Source: Macrothele yani (lineage: Eukaryota > Arthropoda > Arachnida > Araneae > Macrothelidae). From it: DNA of 64,000 bases. Below the pieces are notes generated by a model, which had not been told where the DNA came from, did no database searches, and saw only the letters and a list, made by a program, of their open reading frames with translations. The stretch spans positions 51,035,336-51,099,335 of the forward strand of contig CM077006.1 of the NCBI GenBank assembly GCA_039090855.1, in the 5' to 3' direction. Made by a program: the position numbers and the translations under genes. Of the stretch, positions 11,131-21,930 are shown piece after piece (the first letter of the stretch is position 1; every line of letters begins with the position of its first letter).

Positions 11131-12119
11131 GAAGGACATTTTGCAAGATAATCAAGTAAGGCTGTGAATATGTATTTTAGTCAAAGAAGTTGGGACCAGT
11201 GATAAGATCTTTGTAAGTACACCACACCATTGCTGTTGTATCTTAAAGACACTATTCCTGTTTCTTTTGGGAGTATTCAACAAACAAGTAACTACAGGCT
11301 TGACAGTTGAGGTGGTGTGACAGATAGAAAATGATCTCTTCTGAGAAATTGATCCTTTCACATGATGTTGTCACCATAATGCAGTATCCTTTTGCAGAAT
11401 TTTACTGTGAGGTTGTGGCTATTGGAGCAGATTTGTTCAACTAATTGACTCTTGCACCAATGGAACTTCCATGTTTTTGACTTGCAGTGCACATATCTGT
11501 TTATGATTTGGTACTGCTGTCTAACTAGCATGTTGTCTTTGTTTGATTTACTGATTTGATAGTAAGAACCTTATGATTTACAAAAATGAGATGGCCAATT
11601 TGTTGATAACCATTTACAGTTTGTTTTTCTCACAGTTGACATTATCTGCTGACATTTCTTAAAAAGATTTTCTTACAACATCTCTTGCCATGAAATGAAT
11701 GCAAACATCTTTTAACTAACAGGGCAGTGACTGATAATAAAAGTGAATGCGACTGTTGTACAAACCAGACCGACAATGTTGACAGATGAGTAATTTAAAC
11801 ACTCATTTGAGCAAGGGAGGTTGATAATTTGTATAAAGCTGAGTTGATTTTCAAATGTAGTATTGGGTTGCATAAAAAGTATTTTTTGCACTTCGGCAAT
11901 GCATGTCCTTAGTGTCACTTTTAAAGGTTTATTTGCATTGCACACACAATATTTACATATTCTAAAACATAAAAACATAAGGTCTTGATGCATGTGTTTA
12001 AAAGGAGTTCAGTGTGATCAGTGCAGCTGTGTTCATTTGGCATAGGTTTGATTAATGCTGTTTTTCTATTGCAAGGGTAAGAACTTGATGCAAAAAAGAT
12101 ATGTGCTGTGCAGAGCTGA
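11131..12119. other. Intron 1 interior, nothing recognised
   Basis: AT-rich intron sequence with short chance ORFs on both strands. I see no element ends, RNA gene or conserved coding motif. Confidence 0.5.
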
Positions 12120-12185
12120 TAAAATACTGGGCGCCAGGTTGCTGTGGTGCTTAAAAATTAGTTGTTGGCTCCCAATTTTTTTCTT
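12120..12185 (-). mobile_element. Fragment of a hAT-type element end
   Basis: CTGGGCGCCAGGTTGCTGTG followed by TTAAAAATTAGTTGTTGGCTCC resembles the subterminal sequence of the element whose ends lie at 31660 and 36191 (CCTGGGCACCAGGTCGCCGT in the complement there). No terminal CAGGG or target duplication is preserved. 12186-12919 is AT-rich intron in which I see nothing else. Confidence 0.45.
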
Positions 12186-13020
12186 TTTTCTTAAGTTTGT
12201 AATTTGGAATAAATAACATCATTTCAGTTGTACAATCTGTGGGCAGAGTTGTATAAAAATAAAATGTATCTGTGTATGCAACCGTTGAAACAGAAAACTT
12301 GCTGCAAACCCGCAAATCACGATAACAATAGAATAAGATGATTTAAAGAAAAATTAATATAACAATAAATAATTATTAGAGCATTACAGATTACAGATAG
12401 GAAAAAAGTACATTACGACTGAATGCGCAGAAATGTATGTAAAATGGATCTTAAGGCCAAAACTTTAAAATATTGGACTATGAAAAAGTTTTTATATCTA
12501 GAAAAGCAGTTCTGTTAATGAAACTTCAAAAATTATAAATAGCATTTTTAACAACTTAATTCAAAAATAGTAGACTTATAAAAAAAAACAAAAGGAAAGC
12601 ATTTTAATTTAATAACTAGCAACTGCGAGAGGAACCTGGCATTAAATTTAGTCTTACTGTGTAAACGAAACTTTTGTTACAGTTCCTACGTATTGAGAAC
12701 AGGCCTTGATAAAATCAAGAGGCCAGAAACGTCTGTAAAAACAAAAGGACTCGCTATCGGAAGATGTGAAAAATAGTTGAACATTCTCACGGTAAGATAG
12801 AATTAAATTTGTTAATCTGAGTAAAGCCTTCAGTAAGTGTTGTAATTGCTGTAAATAACACTGTTTTTGCTTGTAGATTAAAAAAAATCTGCTAATAATG
12901 AAAGAAATACGTGATTACGCCATATAATAAAAATTTTGAAGATGACAATCCGATTTTTGGCGTAAATGTGACAAGGGATGGTAAGTCAGATAATATCCGA
13001 AAACTTGAAAATTTTCATCG

Positions 13021-13091
13021 TCCTGGAGCGGGACTCGAACCCGCGTCTCCCAGAAAACGCCTAGGTATGCTAACCACTACACCACCCAGAA
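13021..13091 (-). pseudogene. tRNA-like segment within composite 2 (minus)
   Basis: A 71-nt cloverleaf can be drawn. Acceptor TTCTGGG pairs with TCCAGGA (two G-U pairs). The T arm has a perfect 5-bp stem, GCGGG/CCCGC, around TTCGAGT, and the D arm has AGTGGTTA. An anticodon stem CCTAG/CTGGG is possible, but the loop GCGTTTT lacks U33, so a working tRNA is unlikely. It probably supplies a Pol III promoter to the element. Confidence 0.65.
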
Positions 13092-13410
13092 CGACCAAGT
13101 TTTAAGTTTCCGATCAATTTAACATATATAACAATAAATAATTATAAAAAAAAAAAAAAAAATTTCAAGTTTTCGGATATTATCTGACTTACCATCCTTG
13201 TCACATTTACGCCAAAAATCGGATTGTAATCTTCAAAATTTGTATTATATGGCGTAATCCCGTATTTCTTTCATGATTTATCTGCTTCTCCGGGCAATCA
13301 CGGGATAGGATTATTAACCTCCAGATTCGCTAAACATGAATGCCGGTTGCTTCGACTAGCGAACCCTGTGATGGCTATATTCAAATTGATCGGAAACTTA
13401 AAACTTGGTC

Positions 13411-13482
13411 GTTCTGGGTGGTGTAGTGGTTTAGCATACCTAGGTGTTTCTGAGAGACGCGGGTTCGAGTCCCGCTCCAGGA
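13411..13482 (+). pseudogene. tRNA-like segment within composite 2 (plus)
   Basis: Forward copy of the segment at 13021-13091. It has the same acceptor and T-arm sequences, one extra T in the D loop, and a changed anticodon region (GGTGTTTCTGAGAG) that no longer forms a stem. Confidence 0.65.
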
Positions 13483-13869
13483 TGATGAAAATTTTCAAGT
13501 TTTCGGATATTATCTGACTTACCATCCTTGTCACATTTACGCCAAAAATCGGATTGTCATCTTCAAAATTTATATCTGCTAATAATTTGGAAACTATCCG
13601 CGTACGCGTGTATGTCTACATTCTGCGACTCTGTCTGAGGATAATGCTACACTAAAGCTGTAAAAAAAAAAAAAAAGTTTTTGGCGCTTTAATTTTTAAA
13701 AAATCCACGTGGTTTTAGGAGAGCCGGTGATATTAAGAAAGTATCAAAACGTGTTAACAACAGATGAAACGTAATGCAGTACAAAGTTAAAGAGCCGCAA
13801 AGAGATGGAGATTCCATCATCATCACCGCATATTAAATATGCGTGTTATTCTTTGAAATTCAAATTCAT

Positions 13870-14750
13870 TTCTCCTGGCTTCTAAATTTTGGAGCAAGCT
13901 CCTAGATCTGGAACACATTTTTACAGCTCTAGTGCTGTGTATAGTGAGGATGCTGTAAGTGTTCAACTGTGTCCTTGTTGGTTTACAAAGTTTTGCCATG
14001 GAGATTACTCACTCGCCAATGAACCATGCTCTAGGAGAGACCCATTGAAGTTGGTGACAACCAAATCAAGGCATAAGCTGAAAGCAACCCACACAATATG
14101 ACTCCAGCAATTGTGCAAACTCTGCAGACATCCAATTGTTTTGTGACATTGAATTTGGCTATGCTTAGTTATGCAAATCTCCTTGATGTTTGAGTACCAC
14201 ATGATTTGGGTGAGAAAAATGTTGTTGGCCCTCATGTCTTGTTTGTGATTCACTGCTTAAAAAGGAATGGAACTGACCCATGTGTGGTGGAACTGGAAGG
14301 GACTCCTGTTATGAGCTGCTGCTGAGCAACCAAACGATCAACTCTGAGAGGTACTGTTCCCCAGTTGGACCAGCTGAAGGCGGCACTTGATGACAAACAT
14401 CCAGAAATGGTCAACAAGAAGGGTGTTGTTGTTGTCTTCCATCAGGCCACTGCCAAACCTCATGTTTCTTTGGTCACCAGGTAAAAAAAATAAGAGCTTT
14501 TCTAGGATCTCCTGACTCACCTTGCCTATTCACCTACCTTGTGCATCAGATTTCTATTTATTCCAGTCTAAGCAGAGTTCGCTCAACGGAAAGAAGTTCG
14601 CTTCTTTGGAAGCTTGCAAAAAATAAACTTGACTCGTTATTTGTTCACAAACCTGCAAAGTTTTGGGTAGATTGAATCCTCAAGTTACCTGATAGATGTC
14701 AAGAATTAATGGAAATTAATGGTGCCTACATTACTAAATAAAGTGACAAT
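13870..14750 (+). pseudogene. mariner transposase relic (SETMAR/Hsmar1-like group)
   Basis: The + strand reads STLRGTVPQLDQLKAALDDK, then NKKGVVVVFHQATAKPHVSL (from FHQDNARPHTSL) and a degraded C-terminus ending near NGTYITK. This order is that of the C-terminal catalytic half of a mariner transposase. The second Asp is lost (HQDN to HQA-). Many stops are present. TIRs not identified. Confidence 0.7.
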
Positions 14751-14970
14751 GATATCTGAAAGTTTTTGTATTTCACTTTTGTCTACAAGTGCAAAAAATG
14801 CTTTTTTCACAATCCGATATTTTGCATAGCAGCTGCTCACTTCTGCAGGTACAATTATTTGTGCATCTGCAATCTTTGATGTCATTACCAGATTTCTGAC
14901 ATACTATGATTATTGTTCCTGGTTGTGCAGAATCACAAATTTACATTGTCTTTCGTTATTCCATTTCTAG

Positions 14971-15019
14971 ATGCTTTGGAAATTTTTGTTCGGAACCCGC
15001 ATTTTCTAGAACAAAAAGA
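14971..15019 (+). CDS. Host gene exon 2 (49-nt small exon)
   Basis: It starts after TTATTCCATTTCTAG and ends at a consensus GTAAGT donor at 15020. It takes the single T from exon 1 to make a Tyr codon, encodes ALEIFVRNPHFLEQK, and leaves GA, which the G of exon 3 completes as Glu. Exon 1 ends in phase 1 and exon 3 needs phase 2, so an exon of length 1 mod 3 is required between them. This one fits and keeps the frame open. It is too short to stand out as an ORF. It lies just downstream of a mariner relic. Confidence 0.85.
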
Positions 15020-16050
15020 GTAAGTAAAATTTATTTATTACATGTGTACATATTGCACTTTCTTTAGTTGTGTTACAAAACATCTGAGAGGAAACATATA
15101 TTGACTCTTTCGAATGATCTTTCATTATTTATTATTATTTCTTGGAAATGATGTTTGTTAGCCAAATTTCTTTTGCATACAAAATTTTAATATCTGGAAA
15201 TTTATTAACTGCTTAAAGATATGTATCAGTGCTGGCACTGTGTTGTGTAAATAATCCAAAAAAAAAAAAAAAAAAAAAAAACAGGACCCATAATTACAAA
15301 TTTTACACGTCCTTTGGGACCCACATTTTATTTCGAATTTTTTTTAACATGCCATTTGGCAAAAGTCAAATTCATGAGGATTAGGGAAAGAACAAAAATG
15401 GCCAGTAATGCACCGTCCCTCAAGTTTATGTAAATATACAAATGTCCTGATTAATTTATTAGTTAAACCTTTCAGCTCTTTTAATGATATTAGAACAGTT
15501 GAAATTCAAAATTTGAAAAGCAAACAAACTTACATTTAATGAGACCACTGTGAACAATTATACTCTACTAAAAGTTGTACGTCTACTTCAATGATTGTTT
15601 GTTAAAACTTTAAAAAAAAAAGCTGTTCAGGAGTAGTTATCACACAGTTCCTGTGTTTTGAAAAATAAAAATTGCTCTGGTGGTTCTGAGCTGACTTAAA
15701 ATGCATTGTCTTTGTGTAGTTTCATTATGATAAAATTTAGTTGAAAATGATCAAATTTAATTGTGAGTACTTGATTTTTTAAAAGATTGCTTTCAAAGAG
15801 CATAAATTAAAGTGTCGAACAATGTACATTTCATTTATTTTTCATTTGCTTTTGTAAGTATAAATATTCATTATTTCTTGATTCTTTTGATTTTTAAAAG
15901 GACCCAGAATATCTCACAAAGTACTCACTTTTTAAAAATCTGTGAGCTCCTAGGACTCAGCTTGATAACAATGCAATGGCAGCTCTGTGCATTGTTTTGC
16001 CTGCACACTTCAGTTTTCTTTTTTCAGAACTACTATTTAGCATCAATAGG
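15020..16050. other. Intron 2 start, nothing recognised
   Basis: AT-rich intron with an A run of 23 at 15259-15281. An open frame near 15812-16105 is a by-product of low-complexity sequence and the GT repeat. No element ends seen. Confidence 0.55.
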
Positions 16051-16055
16051 TGTGT

Positions 16056-16098
<43 letters not shown>
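16051..16098. repeat. (GT)n microsatellite
   Basis: About 24 GT units with one ACG interruption near the left end. Intronic. Confidence 0.95.
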
Positions 16099-16099
<1 letters not shown>

Positions 16100-16441
16100 A
16101 CTTAATTATGGGTAAAATTTCAGTTGCAACCAGTAATTAAATATGGCAAAAACATGTAGAATTAAATATGTTATGTTTCTGTCTTTATGCACTTGTGAAC
16201 TATGATAATATAAGTACTGCTACTTTATTTTGAGAATGTGAAAATAGGTAGAATCATTTGTCTGTAGTTGTACCAAAGATAAGTATTCAACTCTACATGG
16301 ATTAAGGCATTAATGTAGCTGAAATTGTGCTATGAACTTTGAAAATGAAATAGTTAATATCTTTTGATGTTTCTCATTTCTCCTATTGGGTAAATTGAAA
16401 CCACATGGAAGTAGTAAATCCCCATCATTAATTATTTGATT

Positions 16442-17732
16442 CAGTGGCATGCCAAGAGTAGGTGTGCCCCCCCCCCCCAATTTGTGTCTCATGACAACAA
16501 TTGAAAGTGTTTTCTCTGTGAAGACGAGGGAGTGGCATGGAGCCAAGGGCCAAGATGTCCCGCTGCAATGAAAAGCCAATACATGGGTATACTGAAAGTT
16601 TCTGTGGTGACGAGACAATGCCAAATTTGAGTTCCATGACTTATTTCAGATTACTCTAACGCACGTTGAAAAGCAAGGAGTCAATTAAAATACCAAGAAT
16701 CACATCAAAACAAAACCATTGCAGTAACATAAATTCTGAAAACCCAGAAGACCATTACAGGATTTCAATTTATGTACCATTTTTAGATATGTTTATTAGT
16801 GCTTTGGAAAATAGATTTCTCACACACAAATCGGTCTTATCAGGATTCCAGTCACTTTTCCCAACAAATCCCAATGTCCCACCATCTTCTCAAGATACTG
16901 TTGGCTTTAAAACTTTTACTGAACTTTATACAGGTGACTTGAATGGCTCTCAAGGAGAACTAATCACAGAATTGAAACTGTGGTGTCATAGGATTGCCTG
17001 CAAATAAAAGGAGCACCAGCCAAAAGATACATTAAGTGCTTTAAAACTGTGCTACTGTGAGGTGTTACCCAATATAAAAACATTGTTTCACATACTAGGT
17101 GCTCTGCCAGTGACAACTTCAGAAAGTTAGCATTTGGTTTCAACGCTGCATCTCTTAAAATCATATCTACATAATACCATATCAGAACTGAGACTCCATG
17201 TGTTAGCATTACTTCACTTCATCGATAATACACACCAAAAGCTGAAGAAGTTTTAGATGAACTAGCAAAAAAACCAAGAAGGCTGGAAATACGACTCAAA
17301 TAAAATTAGGTAAACATAGCATAAGAGTTGAATCAAATAAAAAAATATTTGTCAAAATGAGTGTCGTTGTCAGCATCAGGGATTGTTTGTTGTACTGTAC
17401 AATGAAAAATAACACCATTATGCAATTGAATGTTTCACGAGAAGGTAAATTTTTATTTTGTTCCAGAATTTTTTTGTATGTTTTAACCATTTAACAGTAA
17501 GTAGTGTTTTCTGCACAGATAAATAGCAAAATATAAGTGGTCAACCAGTATGTGGTGATAAGAATATATGTAATAAGAATATTAATAATAATTTCCAGCA
17601 ATATTTATTTGAATATTTTTTGTGCAGATGTTGCATACATTTAAAAAATGCACTCATAACACATTTAGTTGTGTGAAAAAGTAAATTTTGTAACACCTCT
17701 CTCCCTGAAAAAAATTCTGGGCACACCCACTG
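16442..17732 (+). mobile_element. hAT-superfamily element with intact 8-bp target duplication, inactive
   Basis: The left end CAGTGGCATGCCAAGAG and right end TCTGGGCACACCCACTG are imperfect inverted repeats of hAT type. Both flanks carry ATTTGATT (16434-16441 and 17733-17740), a perfect 8-bp duplication. A C run follows the left TIR. The interior carries a decayed transposase. At 1,291 bp it is shorter than an autonomous hAT, so internal sequence is missing. Confidence 0.88.
16666..17290 (+). pseudogene. hAT transposase relic ('52 kDa repressor'-like)
   Basis: An open 113-codon piece contains NPEDHYRISIYVPFLDMFISALENRF, the linker and core region of hAT transposases annotated as 52 kDa repressor-like. 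Downstream, broken frames hold LKIISTYYHIRTETPCVSITSLHR (from the LKxYLRNTM...RLNGLALLxIHR dimerisation motif). They also hold EEVLDELAKKPRRLEIRLK, the usual C-terminus. An internal part is deleted and the frame is broken near 17000-17160. Confidence 0.78.
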
Positions 17733-17779
17733 ATTTGATTATTGTACAGCATCATGAAAATGACACTCTGATTTTCTGG

Positions 17780-18832
17780 AATTAAAGTTGTGATTTCAAA
17801 GCGTCTCAATGTTTTCAGATTTCAGAGTATAATACAGTATCCTGATTTATTTGTACATAGTCAGGATTATGAACCAGAAGCAAAAATGTGCCAAATTTCT
17901 GACAAATTCCTGCCATCTTTATGTTATTGAAGAAGCTTACTTCTCAAAGCTGACTGCTATCCTGTGTTTCATAAACAAGTGGTGCAGGTAGAGAAGTGTT
18001 GAAGCATTCTGAATGCTAGACCAACAGGCTTAGACTGCTAAATGACCAAATGATCTTGTAGAAGGGCCATTTGAGTCCCTTTCCAACATAACACCTGAGT
18101 CCCTCTCACCATAACACTGGCTGGGTGCCCTTTATTTGAAAACATCTTTCCAAGACACGTTTTGGTAATGAGGAATGAAGATGTGTTGCAAATGTGTAAT
18201 GTGAAGCAAAATGTTGTTAGAGAGGTGGAGACAAATAATCTTAGTTGGTTTGGCCATGTCAGAAAAATGAATGGTAAGATGCTTATTAACAAAATTTATT
18301 CAGCCTAAATTTCAAGAAAGAAATGTTGAGGAAGGCCAAGGAAGTCATGGAAGGACCAAATGCAGCAATATCTACATGAGAAAGGGTTAATTATCATCAA
18401 TCGAAAGGTCGCGGGAATGTAGGGGCGTCCAAAAGTCCGCGCGCCAGGACACGTTTCACCCGAGTTAATGAGCAGGGGTCAAAAAATGCAGTCGCCTGGT
18501 CACCCAGGGTAATCAAAAAAATTGGCCGGGCCATCATGGAAAACATCTCTGAAAGATGTGTAATTCAAGAATTTGCGAGAATTTGTTGAGGCATTCAGCA
18601 GAATGCCTCAACACTTCTCTACCTGCACCAGTTGTTTATGAAACACAGGACTGCAGTCAGCTTTGAGAAGTAAACTTCTTCAATGACATAAAGATGACAG
18701 GAATTTGTCAGAAATTTGGCACATTTTTGCTTCTGGTTCATCATCTAAGTACAAATAAATCAGGATATTGCTTTATACTCAGTCAATGAAATCTGAAAAC
18801 ATTGAGATGCTTTGAAATCACAACTTTAATTC
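17780..18832. repeat. Long inverted repeat, arms about 245 bp
   Basis: Sequence at 17780-18018 returns inverted at 18590-18832. Marker blocks are AATTAAAGTTGTGATTTCAA versus its complement at the right end, and GGTGCAGGTAGAGAAGTGTT versus AACACTTCTCTACCTGCACC. Similarity is roughly 85-90% by eye. The 570-bp loop contains a LINE A fragment (18165-18415) and a CpG-containing stretch at 18415-18540. The left arm begins about 40 bp after the hAT target site. Confidence 0.82.
18165..18415 (+). mobile_element. LINE A fragment (3' end of ORF)
   Basis: The + strand gives NEDVLQMCNVKQNVVREVET, then LSWFGHVRKMNGKML and GRPRKSWKDQMQQYLHEK, the C-terminal region of LINE A. It matches the minus-strand copy at 33533-33862 (RNEDVLQLRDVKQNVVSKVET; WWFGHVERM; GRPRKTWVDQIQECLHEK). 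One stop after YSA interrupts it. Confidence 0.82.
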
Positions 18833-19629
18833 AGGCATGAAAGACTTCCATGAAAACGCAGAAATCTGCTTTTTTCTGTTCCGGTTTTTGGTGTTACCAA
18901 TATTATTCCAAAAACGCAATAAAATTTTTATGGGAGGAGGGGATGCCTCCCTCTTGAGGAAAGCAGAATTGTAATGACTTCGAACGACGGGATGGTTACG
19001 GCTGAGAATGACATCACCTCTTCCAGGGATGGAAATTCTGCGCCAAAGTGTGCCAAAACAAAAGTCTTGCGCCATTGCCCATTGAACACTAGAACCTATG
19101 TGCCCCATAGTCATCGTCGGGACTTCGGTACAGTAAATTCTCTGTGCGCACTGTTCTGCTTGATGCTGAGTTGTCCTTGCGGTGGGAAGAATGATTCAGC
19201 GAGTCCAAATACTAGGGATTTTACGTAGTTACTATGGAAAACATCGCGTATGCTATGGAAATCATCGGTCCGCTATGAACAACGGAAATTGAAAATCTCA
19301 GTGAAATAACGTTATTAAACATCTTCCGTGTCAAGTTTATTTTTGTGTTTCCAAGATTCTAATAACACTTGTTAAATATTTTCGGGAATGTGTCTTGGGT
19401 GTTGAAAATGTCACGTCGTTTTCAGTTTCCTCATATGAAATTTTTTTCAACCAAGTCCCCCCCCCCCCCGCCTCCCTTCCCTCTCTTTGCCTGATTATAT
19501 TTTTATTTTTCATGATTTCTTGTCATATTCCTCGTTTTTAATATCTTTGGTAATAGTGAAAAGGAGTGACTTCGTTTTTTTTTATTAAGAATTTCTTTTT
19601 TTGAAATGCATGTTACCCTATTTATAATA

Positions 19630-20851
19630 CACTATCTACCAACAAGTAATTGGACACCCCTGCAATCGACGATATCTGTGGTCCTGATACACGTCACGGC
19701 CGCCACCGTTAAATATCGTGTGGGAAACAACAACGCAACCAGTCGCATGCAAGATGCCACGCAGTTTGAAGCTCTCTGATTTCGAGAAAGGTGTAATCGT
19801 CGGGTATCACAGAAATGGCCGATCCATATGTGACATATCCAGCGAGTTGAAGTACCCCAAATCGACAGTGGCCTACGTGATTGGCAAATGGAAGATGAGA
19901 GTTGACTGTCGGAATGTGCCCCGACCCGGCAGACCCACAAAACTGGGAGTTAGAGACTGACGGGTGCTGGCCAGAGAAATTCGGAAGAACCACAGCAAAT
20001 CGATGGGCCACATCCGCGAGGAGTTTCAACAGGCATCCGGGAGTGTTGTTTCAATGAATACCATCCGTAAGGAAGCCCATCTGCTCGGTTATCATGGACG
20101 TGCTGCCTCCCACAAGCCTTTTATCACCAAGTCCCAATAGCGCTGCTCGGCTAACGTGGTGCAAAGAACGTCGACAGTGGACCATTGAACAGTGGAAACA
20201 GGTTCTCTGGAGCGACAAATCAAGGTTCACCCTCTACCGTTCGGATGGCAGGGTCTGGGTTTGGGGTCTGCCTGGAGAACGCCTCCTGCCGGAATGTATT
20301 GTGCCAACTGTGAAGTTTGGCGGCGGTGGAATTATGCTATGGGGGTGTTTCTCCTGGTACGGCATGCAACCCTTGGTCGCAATTCCTGGTAGACTCAACG
20401 CAGAGCCCTACTGCACCATTTTGGATGACCATGCGCTTCCTACATTGTGGCAGTTTTATGGGGTGGACCCATGTTACTTTCAGGATGGCAATGCCAGCTG
20501 TCATGTTGCGAGGTCCACCATGGCTTGGTATGGTGACAATGGGGTTAATCGAATAGACTGGCCTGCGTAGAGCCCAGACCTTAACCCTATTGAGCACCTC
20601 TGGGACGAGTTGGAGCGTTGACTTAAGGGGTGCCCCCACCGTCCGAAATCGGTGAAGGAACTGACCTGTCTTATCTCCAAGCCGAGTGGAAGAAAATACT
20701 GCTAGCCGTCGTACAACGCCTGGTTGAGAGTATGCCCCGGAGGGTCGCAGCTGTAATCGCCACTCGCGGAGGCTCCACCAACTATTGAAGGTGAATAAAC
20801 TTTGTTTTCCTTTGCTATCCCAGGTGTCCAATTACTTTTTGGTAGATAGTG
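19630..20851 (+). mobile_element. Tc1-like element, complete length, inactive
   Basis: The TIR starts CACTATCTACCAACAAGTAA and ends with the complement ...TTTTTGGTAGATAGTG at 20851. The left flank is TA; the right flank is TG, a one-base change from TA. Length is 1,222 bp. It is inserted in family X copy 1 and is therefore younger. Confidence 0.9.
19718..20790 (+). pseudogene. Tc1-like transposase pseudogene (DD34E type)
   Basis: The N-terminal HTH is MPRSLKLSDFEKGVIVGYHR...DISSELKYPKSTVAYVI, followed by GRPTKL. The first catalytic Asp is in [19 protein letters not shown], where the usual E after SD is K. The second is in [12 protein letters not shown], with one Q missing. The Glu is in SPDLNPIEHLWDELER, just after an in-frame TAG. 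Further stops at about 19958 and 20138 and a frameshift around 20090 disrupt it. Apart from these lesions the copy is near full length (about 340 codons). Confidence 0.9.
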
Positions 20852-21601
20852 TGCATACTTCTTCAAAACTAATCGATAGAGAGCAATTGTTTTCATCCCT
20901 TTCCCTTTTATTAAACGAAATTAAATTTCTAGATTAGTATTTAATCCGTCTGTGGTGGAATATGTGCTGTTCCCGTGTCCCGTAAAATTGTTTCACGGCA
21001 GAGTGAGCAACGCAGTATCGATTTTTCACTTTCATTTTCCATAAAATTAGTGTTTTTCCATTTCTTAGTCACTTCTTACTCATACATGATATTATTTCGT
21101 GGATTCGCGGAACTCCGCTTTTTCTGTCATCATTTGGGCCAATTCTTAAGATCGATGTAAAACTGAAAAGAAGCTGTTTTTTTAAGGGGGTGGGGGGTCA
21201 TTTCTTTCTGGGGACAGCATTTCATCTTTCAAAACTTTCAAAAACGGAAGTTAAACGGAGTGAAGATTTTTCCCCATAATCCTAATTTATTTTTCTCGTG
21301 ATATTTCTTCTGCCCAGTATTGTTATTTAATTTCATTTTAACGCATAAATATTTGTATTTTAGCTTGAAAAACGGAGGGAAAATGTCCAAAAATGGAAGT
21401 CTGACGAAGCGAAGATTTCGCTGGCAATCATAATCCCCGCTCGCGCTACCGTGCCTCTAACCTGTGTTGTTGTTAAATATCGGTAATTTTATACTTTGGA
21501 TGCAGTGATGTGCTCCAGTTTAATATTTACATAAATAAATTTCAGTGAATCCCAAAACATGCACTTTTTAAGTTCAATAAATTCAGTGCCCTCTCAAAAA
21601 T

Positions 21602-21930
21602 AATGAAGGCATTATTGAGTTGTTTTTCTGCCTCTGAAGTGGAAAATTCCTTTAGTATGATGGGGGATATACATGACAGGTAAAGAATCCAGCAACAGGA
21701 AAATTGGAACATTTTCATCTGTTCAAACCATGAAATATGAGCTACTGAATCAGGATAAGTCAGCCTTGGAATTTTTTAAGAAAAACAATTATTTGGATAG
21801 ACTTTTATGCCAAAATATGAAATCATCATATTCAGAATATAAGAAAGAATTACGAGATAAGGAAGAAGAAATGAGAAGAGGAAAGGAGCTAAATATCTCT
21901 AATAACTTATGCAGCAAATTTAAATAAAAT
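21602..21930 (+). pseudogene. hAT-like transposase C-terminal relic
   Basis: One frame reads MKALLSCFSASEVENSFSMMGDIHDR and stops. The next frame continues with GTFSSVQTMKYELLNQ...ALEFFKKNNYLDRLLC. Together these resemble the C-terminal dimerisation end of hAT-derived proteins (SxxERxFSxMxxI...). One frameshift separates them. It lies at the right end of family X copy 1 and may be the remains of that family's transposase; this is an inference. Confidence 0.5.

Larger units (their letters stand above)
12920..13590. repeat. tRNA-like inverted-repeat composite 2
   Basis: Same architecture as 2850-3600 with unrelated arms and spacer. Reversed arm at 12930-13013, minus tRNA-like at 13021-13091 and reversed spacer at 13092-13130. 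After an A run, a forward arm occupies 13160-13255. Then comes a forward spacer at about 13370-13410, a + strand tRNA-like at 13411-13482 and a forward arm at 13490-13570. Arms share GACTTACCATCCTTGTCACA and its complement almost perfectly, so this composite is younger than the first. Confidence 0.85.

Noticed and set aside
2935..13482. Functional tRNA genes
   Set aside because: The four tRNA-like segments have poor or absent anticodon stem-loops and are embedded in inverted repeats; the SINE heads likewise are promoter regions of elements.
15812..16105. 97-codon ORF ending in a long VCVCV run
   Set aside because: The C-terminal part is a GT microsatellite and the rest is AT-rich intron with no splice context.
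20337..20831. 164-codon minus-strand ORF
   Set aside because: Shadow of the Tc1-like transposase pseudogene on the opposite strand.
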